Of a DNA stretch of 64,000 nucleotides, positions 16,406 to 24,371 are shown piece by piece. Position 1 is the stretch's first letter. The number at the start of each line of letters is the position of its first letter. Source of the DNA: Flavobacterium cheongpyeongense. GTDB taxonomy: Bacteria; Bacteroidota; Bacteroidia; Flavobacteriales; Flavobacteriaceae. The DNA is taken from NCBI RefSeq assembly GCF_003202435.1, contig NZ_QJHK01000004.1:1-64000 (forward strand). The letters are read 5' to 3'. The notes below the pieces were generated by a model that made no database searches, was not told where the DNA came from, and saw nothing but the letters and a program-made list of their open reading frames with translations. The position numbers and the translations under genes are program-made.

Positions 16406-17698
16406 TTACTCTATTGTTACTTTTATTTGTTTTACTCGTTTATTATCGACAGCTTCTATTGTAAAAACACAGTTTTCAAAAGTGATCTTCTGATTTTTTT
16501 TTGGAAAGTTACCCAGAATTTCCAGAATAAATCCGGCCAGCGTCTCGGCCTCTCCTTTGTGATCTTCAAAAATTTCTTCATTAACTTCAACAATTCTGTA
16601 AAAATCCTTCAAATTAATTTTGCCTTCAAAAAGGAAGTTTTTTTCATCGATTTGAGAATAATTCAAATTTTCATCATCAAACTCATCGCTAATATCCCCA
16701 ACTATTTCCTCAATTACATCTTCTAAAGAGACCAAACCTGAGGTTCCGCCATATTCATCAACCACAATGGCCAGGTGGCTTTTAAGACTTTGAAAATCCT
16801 TTAGCAGGTTGTCAAGTTTTTTATTCTCCGGTACAAAAAATGCTTCCCTGATTAAATTGCGCCAGTCGAATTGCGGATTATCTATATGAGGCAGCAAATC
16901 CTTAACAAATAAAACACCTTCAATCTGGTCAATATTATCACGATAAATTGGAATCCTCGAATACCCTTTATCAATAATTTTTGGATAAATCATTTCAAAA
17001 GATTCCGAAATTTCCAAACCAAAAATATCGATCCTTGGACTCATTACCTGTTTGGTATCAGTATTTCCGAAAGAAACAATTCCTTCCAGTATTTTTTGCT
17101 CCTCAGTTGACGTTCCTTCAGAATCGGTAAGTTCCAGGGCCTGAGAAAGCTGATCAACTGAAAAATTAGTCTTTTGCTTTCCTAATTTATGATGCAAATA
17201 TAACGTAAGCGAACGCATTGGCAAACTTACAGGAGAAAGTAATTTATCTAAAAAAGCAATTGGATAGGCTACCCTTTTTGCAAATTTTATATTGTTACGG
17301 CTGGCATAAACCTTGGGTAGAACTTCTCCAAAAAGCAAAATGAGAAAAGTGACCAGAATAACTTCTGAAATAAATTTTAATAATGACGATTCGATTCCTT
17401 CAAAGATGTTTCTGCCAATAAAGGAGAACAGTATGACAACTCCAATATTCAAAAAATTGTTGGCTACTAATAAGGTAGCTAAGAGTTTTTTTGGTTTTTC
17501 CAATAGATTTGAAATTATTTTACCCTTTTGGTTATTTTCCTGCAGTGTATTGTCAATATCTTTTTGAGACAAGGAAAAAAAAGCAACTTCAGCACCTGAG
17601 ACAATGGCTGATAAAAAAAGTAAAATAAATATACCGACAAAACCAATAATCAGGTTGTTGTCAGCAGATTCTAAAAATAAACCGGGCTCCGGGTCCAA
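16406..17698 (-). CDS. gldE: Gliding motility protein GldE (CNNM/CBS-domain membrane protein)
   Basis: The protein has 430 residues. An N-terminal CNNM (DUF21) domain with about four membrane helices (VGIFILLFLSAIVSGAEVAFFSL at the start) is followed by a CBS pair (MSPRIDIFGLEI; DEYGGTSGLVSLEDVIEEIVG) and a C-terminal CorC/HlyC domain. This is the GldE architecture; the related CorC/CNNM proteins take part in divalent cation transport. It lies between ssb (24 bp upstream) and gldD (1 bp downstream). GldE is thought to assist GldD. Confidence 0.93.
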   Translation of the reverse strand: MDPEPGLFLESADNNLIIGFVGIFILLFLSAIVSGAEVAFFSLSQKDIDNTLQENNQKGKIISNLLEKPKKLLATLLVANNFLNIGVVILFSFIGRNIFEGIESSLLKFISEVILVTFLILLFGEVLPKVYASRNNIKFAKRVAYPIAFLDKLLSPVSLPMRSLTLYLHHKLGKQKTNFSVDQLSQALELTDSEGTSTEEQKILEGIVSFGNTDTKQVMSPRIDIFGLEISESFEMIYPKIIDKGYSRIPIYRDNIDQIEGVLFVKDLLPHIDNPQFDWRNLIREAFFVPENKKLDNLLKDFQSLKSHLAIVVDEYGGTSGLVSLEDVIEEIVGDISDEFDDENLNYSQIDEKNFLFEGKINLKDFYRIVEVNEEIFEDHKGEAETLAGFILEILGNFPKKNQKITFENCVFTIEAVDNKRVKQIKVTIE

Positions 17699-17722
17699 AA
17701 TTAAAAGAAATTAGTTAAACAA

Positions 17723-18163
17723 TTAAAAAGGCAAATCATTTATAGGTAAGCCCTCATTAGGATTTTCAAAGTTAGCATTTTTTGGTGATTCTGCCGCTTG
17801 GGTTTGTTTATTGTGATCGGTTTCTTTTTTGGTGGTCAAAAAAGTAAATTCGGTTACCTGAATCTCGGTGGTATGTTTTATACTTCCGTCTTCAGCCTGC
17901 CACTGCCTGGATTTAATGCGTCCTTCGACGTATATTTTATCTCCTTTAGACAAATATTTTTCACAGATTTCAGCGGCTTTATTGCGCACAACCAGATTAT
18001 GCCATTCTGTTGAGCTAATTTTTTCGTTTGTAGTTTTATTGATATACACTTCATTTGTAGCCAGTTGAAACCTTCCAATACAGTTACCTCCGTCAAAATA
18101 ATGCATTTTAACATCATCGCCCAAATGACCTATCAACATCACTTTATTTAATGTCCCATTCAT
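17723..18163 (-). CDS. ssb: Single-stranded DNA-binding protein
   Basis: The protein has 146 residues. An N-terminal OB fold is evident (LNKVMLIGHLGDDVKMHYF, then TEWHNLVVRNKAAEICEKYL and GDKIYVEGRIKSRQW). The C-terminal tail ends GLPINDLPF; the last residues resemble the usual acidic DDxPF tip that recruits repair and replication proteins, but with fewer acids. It is part of the mutY-ssb-gldE-gldD block. Confidence 0.95.
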   Translation of the reverse strand: MNGTLNKVMLIGHLGDDVKMHYFDGGNCIGRFQLATNEVYINKTTNEKISSTEWHNLVVRNKAAEICEKYLSKGDKIYVEGRIKSRQWQAEDGSIKHTTEIQVTEFTFLTTKKETDHNKQTQAAESPKNANFENPNEGLPINDLPF

Positions 18164-18200
18164 GATATAACATTTGTGTTTATATCAAAGGTAATTTTTT

Positions 18201-19247
18201 TCAACGACTTATTTCTTCCTTTTCAATAAAATTATAAATAGCTATCGGAAACGGAAATAATTTTAAATCATTAAAATTCAAGCCATTAACTAAAACATCA
18301 TTCACCTTAATTTTCCAAAACTGGATATGCAAGTGCTGATGTGAAAGTTTATGGATAATAGTGGCCTCCGGATACTCCTCAAATGCGATGATGGTCTGAG
18401 AAGACAAAATACCTTCCTGAACAGCTTTGAAAACAAAATCAAAACCCTCAATTTTATCCGTTTCCAAAAGTGGAAATTCGTACAGATTATGCCAAATGCC
18501 TTTTGAGGTACGTTTTTGAATTAAAGTTTTCCCTTCAGCATCTTCTAAAACCAGGTAATTAAAGAAACGGTTGGTAACTTTTAGTTTTTTTAATTTTACA
18601 GGCAAAACAGCGACTTTCTTCTTTTTCAATGCCAGACAGCTCCCGTTGAAGACACAAAGAGAACAATCTGGATTTTTAGGGACGCACTGGATTGCTCCGA
18701 ATTCCATAATGGCCTGATTAAAAATTGCCGGGTTGTCTTTTGGCATCAATTCCTGTGCAAGAGCAGTAAATTCTTTTTTAGTTGCAGGTAAAGCGATATC
18801 TGATTCAATATCAAAATAACGCGAAAGCACCCTGAAAACATTTCCGTCAACCACCGAAACAGCTTCATTATAAGAAAAAGAAGCAATTGCAGCAGCTGTA
18901 TATTCACCAACCCCTTTTAATTTCAACAAATCATTATAAGTAGTAGGGAAAAGTCCATTTAAATCATTTGCAACGTATTGAGCCGTTTTATGCAGATTTC
19001 TGGCCCGGGAATAATACCCTAATCCCTGCCAAAGTTTCAAAACCTTTTCTTCATCGGCATTTGCCAAATCACGTACGGTAGGAAATTCCTGTGTAAAAGA
19101 AAGAAAATAAGGCATTCCCTGCGCTACTCTTGTCTGCTGGAGCATAATTTCTGAAAGCCAAATATGGTACGGATTGACCGTATTTCGCCACGGCAAATCG
19201 CGCTTATTTTGTAAATACCAATTTATCAGTGTGTTATGAAAATCCAT
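18201..19247 (-). CDS. mutY: A/G-specific adenine glycosylase MutY
   Basis: The protein has 348 residues. The helix-hairpin-helix DNA-binding motif (LKGVGEYTAAAIASF) and the catalytic aspartate (VVDGNVFRVLSRYF) are visible. The 4Fe-4S cluster loop has cysteines spaced C-x6-C-x2-C-x5-C. The N-terminal segment SEIMLQQTRV carries the catalytic glutamate. The C-terminal third is the NUDIX-like domain that recognises 8-oxoguanine. MutY removes adenine mispaired with 8-oxoG. It is divergent from the HU gene and heads the block that ends with gldD. Confidence 0.95.
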   Translation of the reverse strand: MDFHNTLINWYLQNKRDLPWRNTVNPYHIWLSEIMLQQTRVAQGMPYFLSFTQEFPTVRDLANADEEKVLKLWQGLGYYSRARNLHKTAQYVANDLNGLFPTTYNDLLKLKGVGEYTAAAIASFSYNEAVSVVDGNVFRVLSRYFDIESDIALPATKKEFTALAQELMPKDNPAIFNQAIMEFGAIQCVPKNPDCSLCVFNGSCLALKKKKVAVLPVKLKKLKVTNRFFNYLVLEDAEGKTLIQKRTSKGIWHNLYEFPLLETDKIEGFDFVFKAVQEGILSSQTIIAFEEYPEATIIHKLSHQHLHIQFWKIKVNDVLVNGLNFNDLKLFPFPIAIYNFIEKEEISR

Positions 19248-19306
19248 TTAAAAATACTTAGAAAACAAAAGTAAATGTTTATGTAATTAAAATTTAACGA
19301 ATTAGC

Positions 19307-19338
19307 TTGATTAATTATTTTTTTAATTCCTATATTTG
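19307..19338 (+). promoter_or_regulatory. Promoter of the HU-family gene
   Basis: TTG, 21 bases, then TATATTTG. Both match the Bacteroidota consensus; the -7 box ends 49 bases before the ATG. Confidence 0.75.
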
Positions 19339-19387
19339 CAAACTCAAAAAAATAGTACATCATTTATAAAATAAAATAGGAAAGAAA

Positions 19388-19678
19388 ATGACGAAAGCAG
19401 ATATCGTAGCGAAGATTTCAGAGAAACTAGGTCTTGAAAAAGGAGACGTTCAGGCAACAGTTGAAACTTTTATGGAAGAAGTTAAAACTTCATTAGAAAC
19501 TGGTGACAATGTTTACCTGAGAGGTTTTGGAAGTTTCATCGTAAAAACCAGAGCTGAAAAAACAGGAAGAAACATCTCTAAAAATACCACAATCAAAATT
19601 CCTGCACACAATATTCCTGCTTTTAAACCTGCAAAAGTTTTTGTAGAGGGAGTAAAAACAAATAACGAAGCAAAATAA
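19388..19678 (+). CDS. HU-family DNA-binding protein
   Basis: The protein has 96 residues. It begins MTKADIVAKISEKLGLEKGDVQATVETFM and continues NVYLRGFGSFIVKTRAEKTGRN, which is the HU/IHF fold with its DNA-binding beta-arm (GRNISKNTTIKIPAHN...). It bends DNA and helps compact the nucleoid. It has its own strong promoter. Only 31 bp after its stop lies a 30-residue basic ORF and then a terminator, so the two form one transcript. Confidence 0.95.
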   Translation: MTKADIVAKISEKLGLEKGDVQATVETFMEEVKTSLETGDNVYLRGFGSFIVKTRAEKTGRNISKNTTIKIPAHNIPAFKPAKVFVEGVKTNNEAK

Positions 19679-19709
19679 TACTATTAATTAATCATAAAAT
19701 CGATACGAT

Positions 19710-19802
19710 ATGCCAAGTGGTAAAAAAAGAAAGAGACATAAGGTAGCTACTCACAAAAGAAAGAAAAGAGCGAGAGCTAACCGTCACAAAAAGAAAAAGT
19801 AG
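19710..19802 (+). CDS. Very small, highly basic protein (30 residues)
   Basis: ATG at 19710, TAG at 19800. The protein begins MPSGKKRKRHKVATHKRKKR and ends in a run of lysines; about two thirds of its residues are Lys, Arg or His. From memory, near-identical peptides occur in many Bacteroidota. The composition resembles small ribosomal proteins or their tails. It could be a ribosome-associated protein or a nucleic-acid binder. A hairpin terminator overlaps its stop. It lies between the HU gene and RNase G. It is below ordinary gene-finding length limits but has the marks of a real gene: a conserved-looking peptide, the promoter of the HU gene and its own terminator. Confidence 0.8.
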   Translation: MPSGKKRKRHKVATHKRKKRARANRHKKKK

Positions 19803-19818
19803 TTTTAAACTACTTTTT
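19794..19818 (+). terminator. Terminator overlapping the end of the 30-residue gene
   Basis: AAAAAGTAGTTT pairs with AAACTACTTTTT, followed by more Ts. The stem includes the TAG stop of the small gene. Confidence 0.8.
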
Positions 19819-20056
19819 TCTTTTTAACGTTCATTGAAATCGAAAATTAGTGTTCAGTATTCCGTTTTTAGTATTCAGTATACTGCTGACTTAAAACTGT
19901 TAACTGCCAGCTAACTTTCCCCGGGTTCAATACCTGTTAAAATATTGTTTAATCCATCCTTGTAGAAGTTGATGGCTGATGGTTTTTGGTTAATGGTTTT
20001 TACCAACAACTGACAACAACCAACCAACAACCAATTCACGGATAAAAATTTACAGA

Positions 20057-21601
20057 GTGAATAAAGAATTGATCATTAGGTCTGGTTCTGAAGCCGTAGA
20101 TTTTGCCTTATTAAAAGATGGAAAACTAATTGAATTACACAAAGAACAAGAAACAAGCAACTTTCAGGTTGGTGATATCTTTATTGCCAAAATCAGAAAA
20201 CCAGTTGCCGGACTTAATGCTGCTTTTGTCAATGTAGGCTTCGAAAAAGATGCCTTTTTACATTATCACGATTTAGGTCCAAACTTAGCTTCCCAACTGA
20301 AATTCATAAAACTTGTAAGCGCAGGTAAATTAAAAGATTTCTCCCTAAAAAACTTTCAGTTTGAAAAAGAGATTGACAAAGATGGCATCATTACTGATAT
20401 TTTAAGTGCCAATCAATCTGTCTTAGTGCAAGTCGTTAAAGAACCTATATCGACCAAAGGGCCAAGAATAAGCGCTGAGCTTTCATTGGCAGGAAGATTT
20501 ATTGTTCTCGTTCCGTTTTCTGACCGCGTTTCTATTTCACAAAAAATAGAAGACAAAAAAGAAAAAGATCGTCTAAAAAAACTTGTTCTATCGATCAAAC
20601 CTAAAGGATTTGGTGTTATTGTTCGCACAGTAGCCGAAGGCAAAAATACAGCCGAATTAGAAAAAGATTTGCAGAACCTGCTTGGCAGATGGACTGCAAT
20701 GTGTAAAAAATTACCAACTGCTCATCATCCGTCCAAAGTATTAGGAGAACTCAACAGGGCTTCTTCGATATTAAGGGATGTCTTCAACGATACCTTCAGC
20801 GGTATTCAGATAGATGATGAAGAGTTGTACCATCAAACGAAGGATTATCTGCAGGAAATTGCACCTTCAAAACAATCAATTGTGAAGTTTTATCAATCAA
20901 ACGATACTCCAATTTTTGAGAAATACAATATAGAGAGACAAATCAAAACTTCTTTTGGAAGAACGGTTTCTATGAGCAAAGGTGCTTACCTTATTATTGA
21001 ACATACTGAAGCTTTGCACGTTATAGACGTGAACAGCGGAAATCGTTCTAATAAAGCGACCAATCAGGAAGATACCGCCATGGAAGTAAATATGATTGCC
21101 GCTGCAGAAATCGCCAGACAACTTCGTCTGCGTGATATGGGCGGAATAATCGTAGTTGATTTTATCGATATGTCTAATCCTGAAAACAGAAAGGTCTTGT
21201 TCGACTTCTTGCGAGAAGAAATGAGCGACGATAAAGCAAAACATAAAATATTACCGCCAAGTAAATTTGGTTTAGTCCAGATTACAAGACAGCGCGTAAG
21301 ACCAGAAGTTAATATTAAAACCAGAGAAGAAGATCCTAACAATGAAAATGGCGAAATTGAAGCGCCTATTTTAATCATTGATAAAATCGCACTGGATTTA
21401 GACAGACTTTTAAAAACCCACAAAAATGTTGTCCTAAACGTACATCCGTTTGTGGCTGCTTACCTCAGTAAAGGTTTTCCATCCTTACGTTCAAAATGGT
21501 TTTTTGAACATAAGAAATGGGTGAAAATCATACCTCGTGACGCTTACACGTACTTAGAATATCATTTCTACGATAAAAAAGGAAATGTTATTTCAGAATA
21601 A
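20057..21601 (+). CDS. rng: Ribonuclease G (RNase E/G family)
   Basis: The protein has 514 residues. The start codon is GTG. The opening segment (KELIIRSGSEAVDFALLKDG), an embedded S1 domain (VGDIFIAKIRKPVAGLNAAFVNVG), and the two catalytic aspartate segments (HVIDVNSGN and GIIVVDFIDM) identify the family. It processes rRNA precursors and mRNAs. The Zn-link (CPxC) that follows the catalytic core in RNase E/G of E. coli is absent: after QITRQRVRP the chain continues without any cysteine. This may be normal for Bacteroidota. The gene is preceded by about 200 bp of low-complexity, degenerate repeats (CAACAACCAACAAC-type). Confidence 0.92.
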   Translation: MNKELIIRSGSEAVDFALLKDGKLIELHKEQETSNFQVGDIFIAKIRKPVAGLNAAFVNVGFEKDAFLHYHDLGPNLASQLKFIKLVSAGKLKDFSLKNFQFEKEIDKDGIITDILSANQSVLVQVVKEPISTKGPRISAELSLAGRFIVLVPFSDRVSISQKIEDKKEKDRLKKLVLSIKPKGFGVIVRTVAEGKNTAELEKDLQNLLGRWTAMCKKLPTAHHPSKVLGELNRASSILRDVFNDTFSGIQIDDEELYHQTKDYLQEIAPSKQSIVKFYQSNDTPIFEKYNIERQIKTSFGRTVSMSKGAYLIIEHTEALHVIDVNSGNRSNKATNQEDTAMEVNMIAAAEIARQLRLRDMGGIIVVDFIDMSNPENRKVLFDFLREEMSDDKAKHKILPPSKFGLVQITRQRVRPEVNIKTREEDPNNENGEIEAPILIIDKIALDLDRLLKTHKNVVLNVHPFVAAYLSKGFPSLRSKWFFEHKKWVKIIPRDAYTYLEYHFYDKKGNVISE

Positions 21602-21605
21602 AACA

Positions 21606-21639
21606 AAAACCGCCTTTCGAAAGAATGGCGGTTTTTTTA
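21606..21639 (+). terminator. Terminator of rng
   Basis: AAAAACCGCC pairs with GGCGGTTTTT, with a 12-base loop and a T-run. Confidence 0.85.
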
Positions 21640-21735
21640 TGCGTAATTGTGAGCAACAAAGTAATCTAATTTTGCATTTCACTTTTACCCCTGTAGTTTG
21701 GGATTTCCAAATTGAAATTTGTTTTATTAGAAGCA

Positions 21736-21808
21736 GTCTCCAGTTATACGCTTGTATCTTTTACTGTCTAAAGAAGCCAGAAAAAGGATACCGCTCCTAT
21801 CTGGGCTA
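21736..21808 (-). repeat. Dispersed hairpin repeat, family A, copy 2 (degenerate)
   Basis: In reverse orientation it runs from CAGTTATACGCTTGTATC to ACCGCTCCTATCTGGGCTA. It keeps the ends but its central hairpin is weak, so it is an old copy. It lies between the converging rng and pbpC genes. Confidence 0.7.
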
Positions 21809-21926
21809 GGCACTCAATTTCATAACAAACTTTATCTGATCAAAATATCATTGATTTCTGGAATTGGGACTCGGGCGATAGCAAACAGGTGAAGCAATTT
21901 CAAAAAATTGGAATTTCTTTTAAAAT

Positions 21927-24302
21927 TTATTCTCTAACTATCTCAATTTTCCTTCTGATTTCATTCCCATCAGCATCTACAACTGTAATATAATGAAATC
22001 CTGCCGTAGGTGAAATAGGCAATTCATGAAAGGTTTTGGTTGTGGCTTTATAAACATTATCAACATACCAGAATAATTCTTTGTCCCTTTCAGAATAGGC
22101 TACTTTTAAAATTACGGGCTGGACTTCGCTGTTAAAATCCTTCGTTAAATAAATTTTGCTATTGGCTTTCGGATAAATAAAATCCATTGTTGTCGTTTGA
22201 GTTCCTTCACAGCCTTCTTTAAAAGGCGGTAATGCCAAATATTCAATGTGCTGGCTTTTATAGTACCATGCCATAACGGGAGGCAGTACGAACCAGTTTT
22301 TGGCTACAATATTATCAATACTTTCACAACTGCTGTTTACCTGAAATTTTTGTGCTTTATCCAAATGGATCGTTTTATGATACGGGCAAACCGTTGTAGA
22401 TTTTCCTTTTTTAGAAACCCATTGTTTGATTTTCGGACAATTCTCTTTTGCAAGATAACCGCTTAATCGGCAAACCTCAACTTCGGCTAAATCATTGTAA
22501 GGCATTTCAAACCATCTTTGTCTTGGCAATAAATTAAAAACATCAAACAAAATTGGAGCTGCACTTGTAACTCCGGTCAAAGTTGGTCTTCCTTCTCCGG
22601 TTGCATTTCCGACCCAGATTCCCACTACATACCTGGAATTGGTTCCTATTGCCCATGCATCCCTGTTTCCGAAACTAGTTCCGGTTTTCCATGCAATTTT
22701 AAGCGAACTGTCATAAAATTTCCAGGCTTCATCCCCTTCCGGCCTGTTAACTTCTTCCATAGCATTATACGTCAGCCAGATTGATCCTGCACCCAAAACA
22801 TTCTTCTGATTGGTCTCTGAACCAAAATCAGGTTTAAAATCGTTTTTATAATTTAGCTCTGTAAATTCATTGGTTCTGTAATTACCTTTACTTTTCGTAT
22901 AAAAATTAAGTGTAGAAGATAAGTTTGAGTAGGTTCTGCACAGATCCCATAAATTACTTTCTGCTCCACCCAAAATCAATGACAACCCATAATGATCGGG
23001 CGCTTTGTTGATATCCCTTAATTGGAACTTTTGTAATTCTCCATAAAATTTATTCACACTAAAATCCTGCAACATCAAAACAGCCGGAATGTTTAGAGAT
23101 CGGGACAAAGCGCGATGTGCCGGAACAGCCCCATCAAATGTAAGATTGAAATTTTGCGGTGTATATCCGGAAATCTGTGTGGGGATATCAGCCACTAAAG
23201 TATTCGGCAGCAGTTCGCCATCATCCAGCATGGCAGCATACAAAAGAGGTTTTAAGATACTTCCCGTGCTTCTTGGCGCATCGATTATATCCACATCTTT
23301 TTGGTGATCGTTATCTGTTGGTGAATTCCCGACATAACTCATTACATTTCGATTAGAAACGTCAATAACCAAAATCGCAAGATTATGCACTTCATTTTGT
23401 TTGTATTGATTGTAATAATATCTAGCAATTTGATTTACCCTGTTTTGCAGTGCATAATCAACTGTGGTTTTAACTCTTGTCCCTTCTTGATTTTTAGCCA
23501 CTCTCTGTAATAAATGTGGCGCCATCTGAGGTAAATCATAAGGCTTTTGAGGCAAGGGCTCTTGTGCCGAAAGTTCGTATGTCTGCTTGTCAATTATCCC
23601 TTCCTGATGCAGTTTCAACAAAAGTCGGTTTCTTTTATTTAGTAATTTAAGCTGATTTTTTCCCGGATAAATTAAGCTTGGCGCATTAGGCAAAACAGCC
23701 AAAACCGCATTTTCTGCCCAGGAAAGCTGACTGGACTGAACGCCAAAATAACGCCACGAAGCCATTTCTAAACCCACAACATTTCCTCCAAAAGGCGCGT
23801 GAGCTGCATACATTTCCAGAATTTCATTTTTTGAATAACCTAATTCTAAACGTGTTGCGAGAATTACTTCGATTATTTTTTCGAAATAAGTTCTTTTTGT
23901 CCCCTTGCGGGATAACCGAATAACCTGTTGGGTCAGCGTACTTCCACCCCTGACTACTTTTCTGGCTTTTCGATTTTGTTTAAATGCATTCACCATTGCT
24001 CCCGGATTAAATCCGGGATGTTTATAAAAATACTCATCTTCAAAATAAACAATGCATTTTTTGAACTTATCCGGAACGCTATCCTGAGCAGGAAAACGCC
24101 ATTGTCCGTCATTTGCAATTTGAGCTCCCAGCAATTCTCCTTCCTTGCTTTCTATAACAGTTGAATAAGGCTCCTGAAACAGAGTACGGGGAAGTGAAAA
24201 ATAGTAAATCAGCAAGAGCAGAAATGCAATTACTGATTTTATTTTATTCTTTTTTATCCAGTTTATTATGCGCTGAAAAAACGCTTTTACTTTATTTTTC
24301 AA
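21927..24302 (-). CDS. pbpC: Penicillin-binding protein 1C
   Basis: The protein has 791 residues. One N-terminal membrane anchor (about residues 23-38), a GT51 transglycosylase domain (catalytic Glu near residues 88-90 in YFEDEYFYKHPG; RGGSTLTQQ follows), and a transpeptidase domain (SxxK Ser near residue 348 in STGSILKP, SLN, and KTG in WKTGTS near 538). The C-terminal extension matches the PBP1C-specific BiPBP_C domain. It polymerises and links peptidoglycan at the periplasmic face. It lies 69 bp downstream of the alpha-2-macroglobulin gene, the usual pbpC-yfhM pairing, here in the order alpha-2-macroglobulin then pbpC. Confidence 0.94.
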   Translation of the reverse strand: MKNKVKAFFQRIINWIKKNKIKSVIAFLLLLIYYFSLPRTLFQEPYSTVIESKEGELLGAQIANDGQWRFPAQDSVPDKFKKCIVYFEDEYFYKHPGFNPGAMVNAFKQNRKARKVVRGGSTLTQQVIRLSRKGTKRTYFEKIIEVILATRLELGYSKNEILEMYAAHAPFGGNVVGLEMASWRYFGVQSSQLSWAENAVLAVLPNAPSLIYPGKNQLKLLNKRNRLLLKLHQEGIIDKQTYELSAQEPLPQKPYDLPQMAPHLLQRVAKNQEGTRVKTTVDYALQNRVNQIARYYYNQYKQNEVHNLAILVIDVSNRNVMSYVGNSPTDNDHQKDVDIIDAPRSTGSILKPLLYAAMLDDGELLPNTLVADIPTQISGYTPQNFNLTFDGAVPAHRALSRSLNIPAVLMLQDFSVNKFYGELQKFQLRDINKAPDHYGLSLILGGAESNLWDLCRTYSNLSSTLNFYTKSKGNYRTNEFTELNYKNDFKPDFGSETNQKNVLGAGSIWLTYNAMEEVNRPEGDEAWKFYDSSLKIAWKTGTSFGNRDAWAIGTNSRYVVGIWVGNATGEGRPTLTGVTSAAPILFDVFNLLPRQRWFEMPYNDLAEVEVCRLSGYLAKENCPKIKQWVSKKGKSTTVCPYHKTIHLDKAQKFQVNSSCESIDNIVAKNWFVLPPVMAWYYKSQHIEYLALPPFKEGCEGTQTTTMDFIYPKANSKIYLTKDFNSEVQPVILKVAYSERDKELFWYVDNVYKATTKTFHELPISPTAGFHYITVVDADGNEIRRKIEIVRE

Positions 24303-24321
24303 AGTTGTATTTTGTTTCGTC

Positions 24322-24350
24322 TTCTAACAGTTTGTAGAAACCTGTTAGAA
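24322..24350. repeat. Palindrome at the alpha-2-macroglobulin/pbpC junction
   Basis: TTCTAACAG (24322-24330) and CTGTTAGAA (24342-24350) are perfect inverted arms with an 11-base loop. Related hairpins lie at 57841-57868 and 60003-60029. Confidence 0.6.
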
Positions 24351-24371
24351 AACGTAATCTTTAAGAAATAA

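Noticed and set aside
19843..20040. Possible small CRISPR-like or tandem repeat array before rng
   Set aside because: The CAGTATTCAGTAT and CAACAACCAAC stretches are degenerate low-complexity runs without regular units or spacers.
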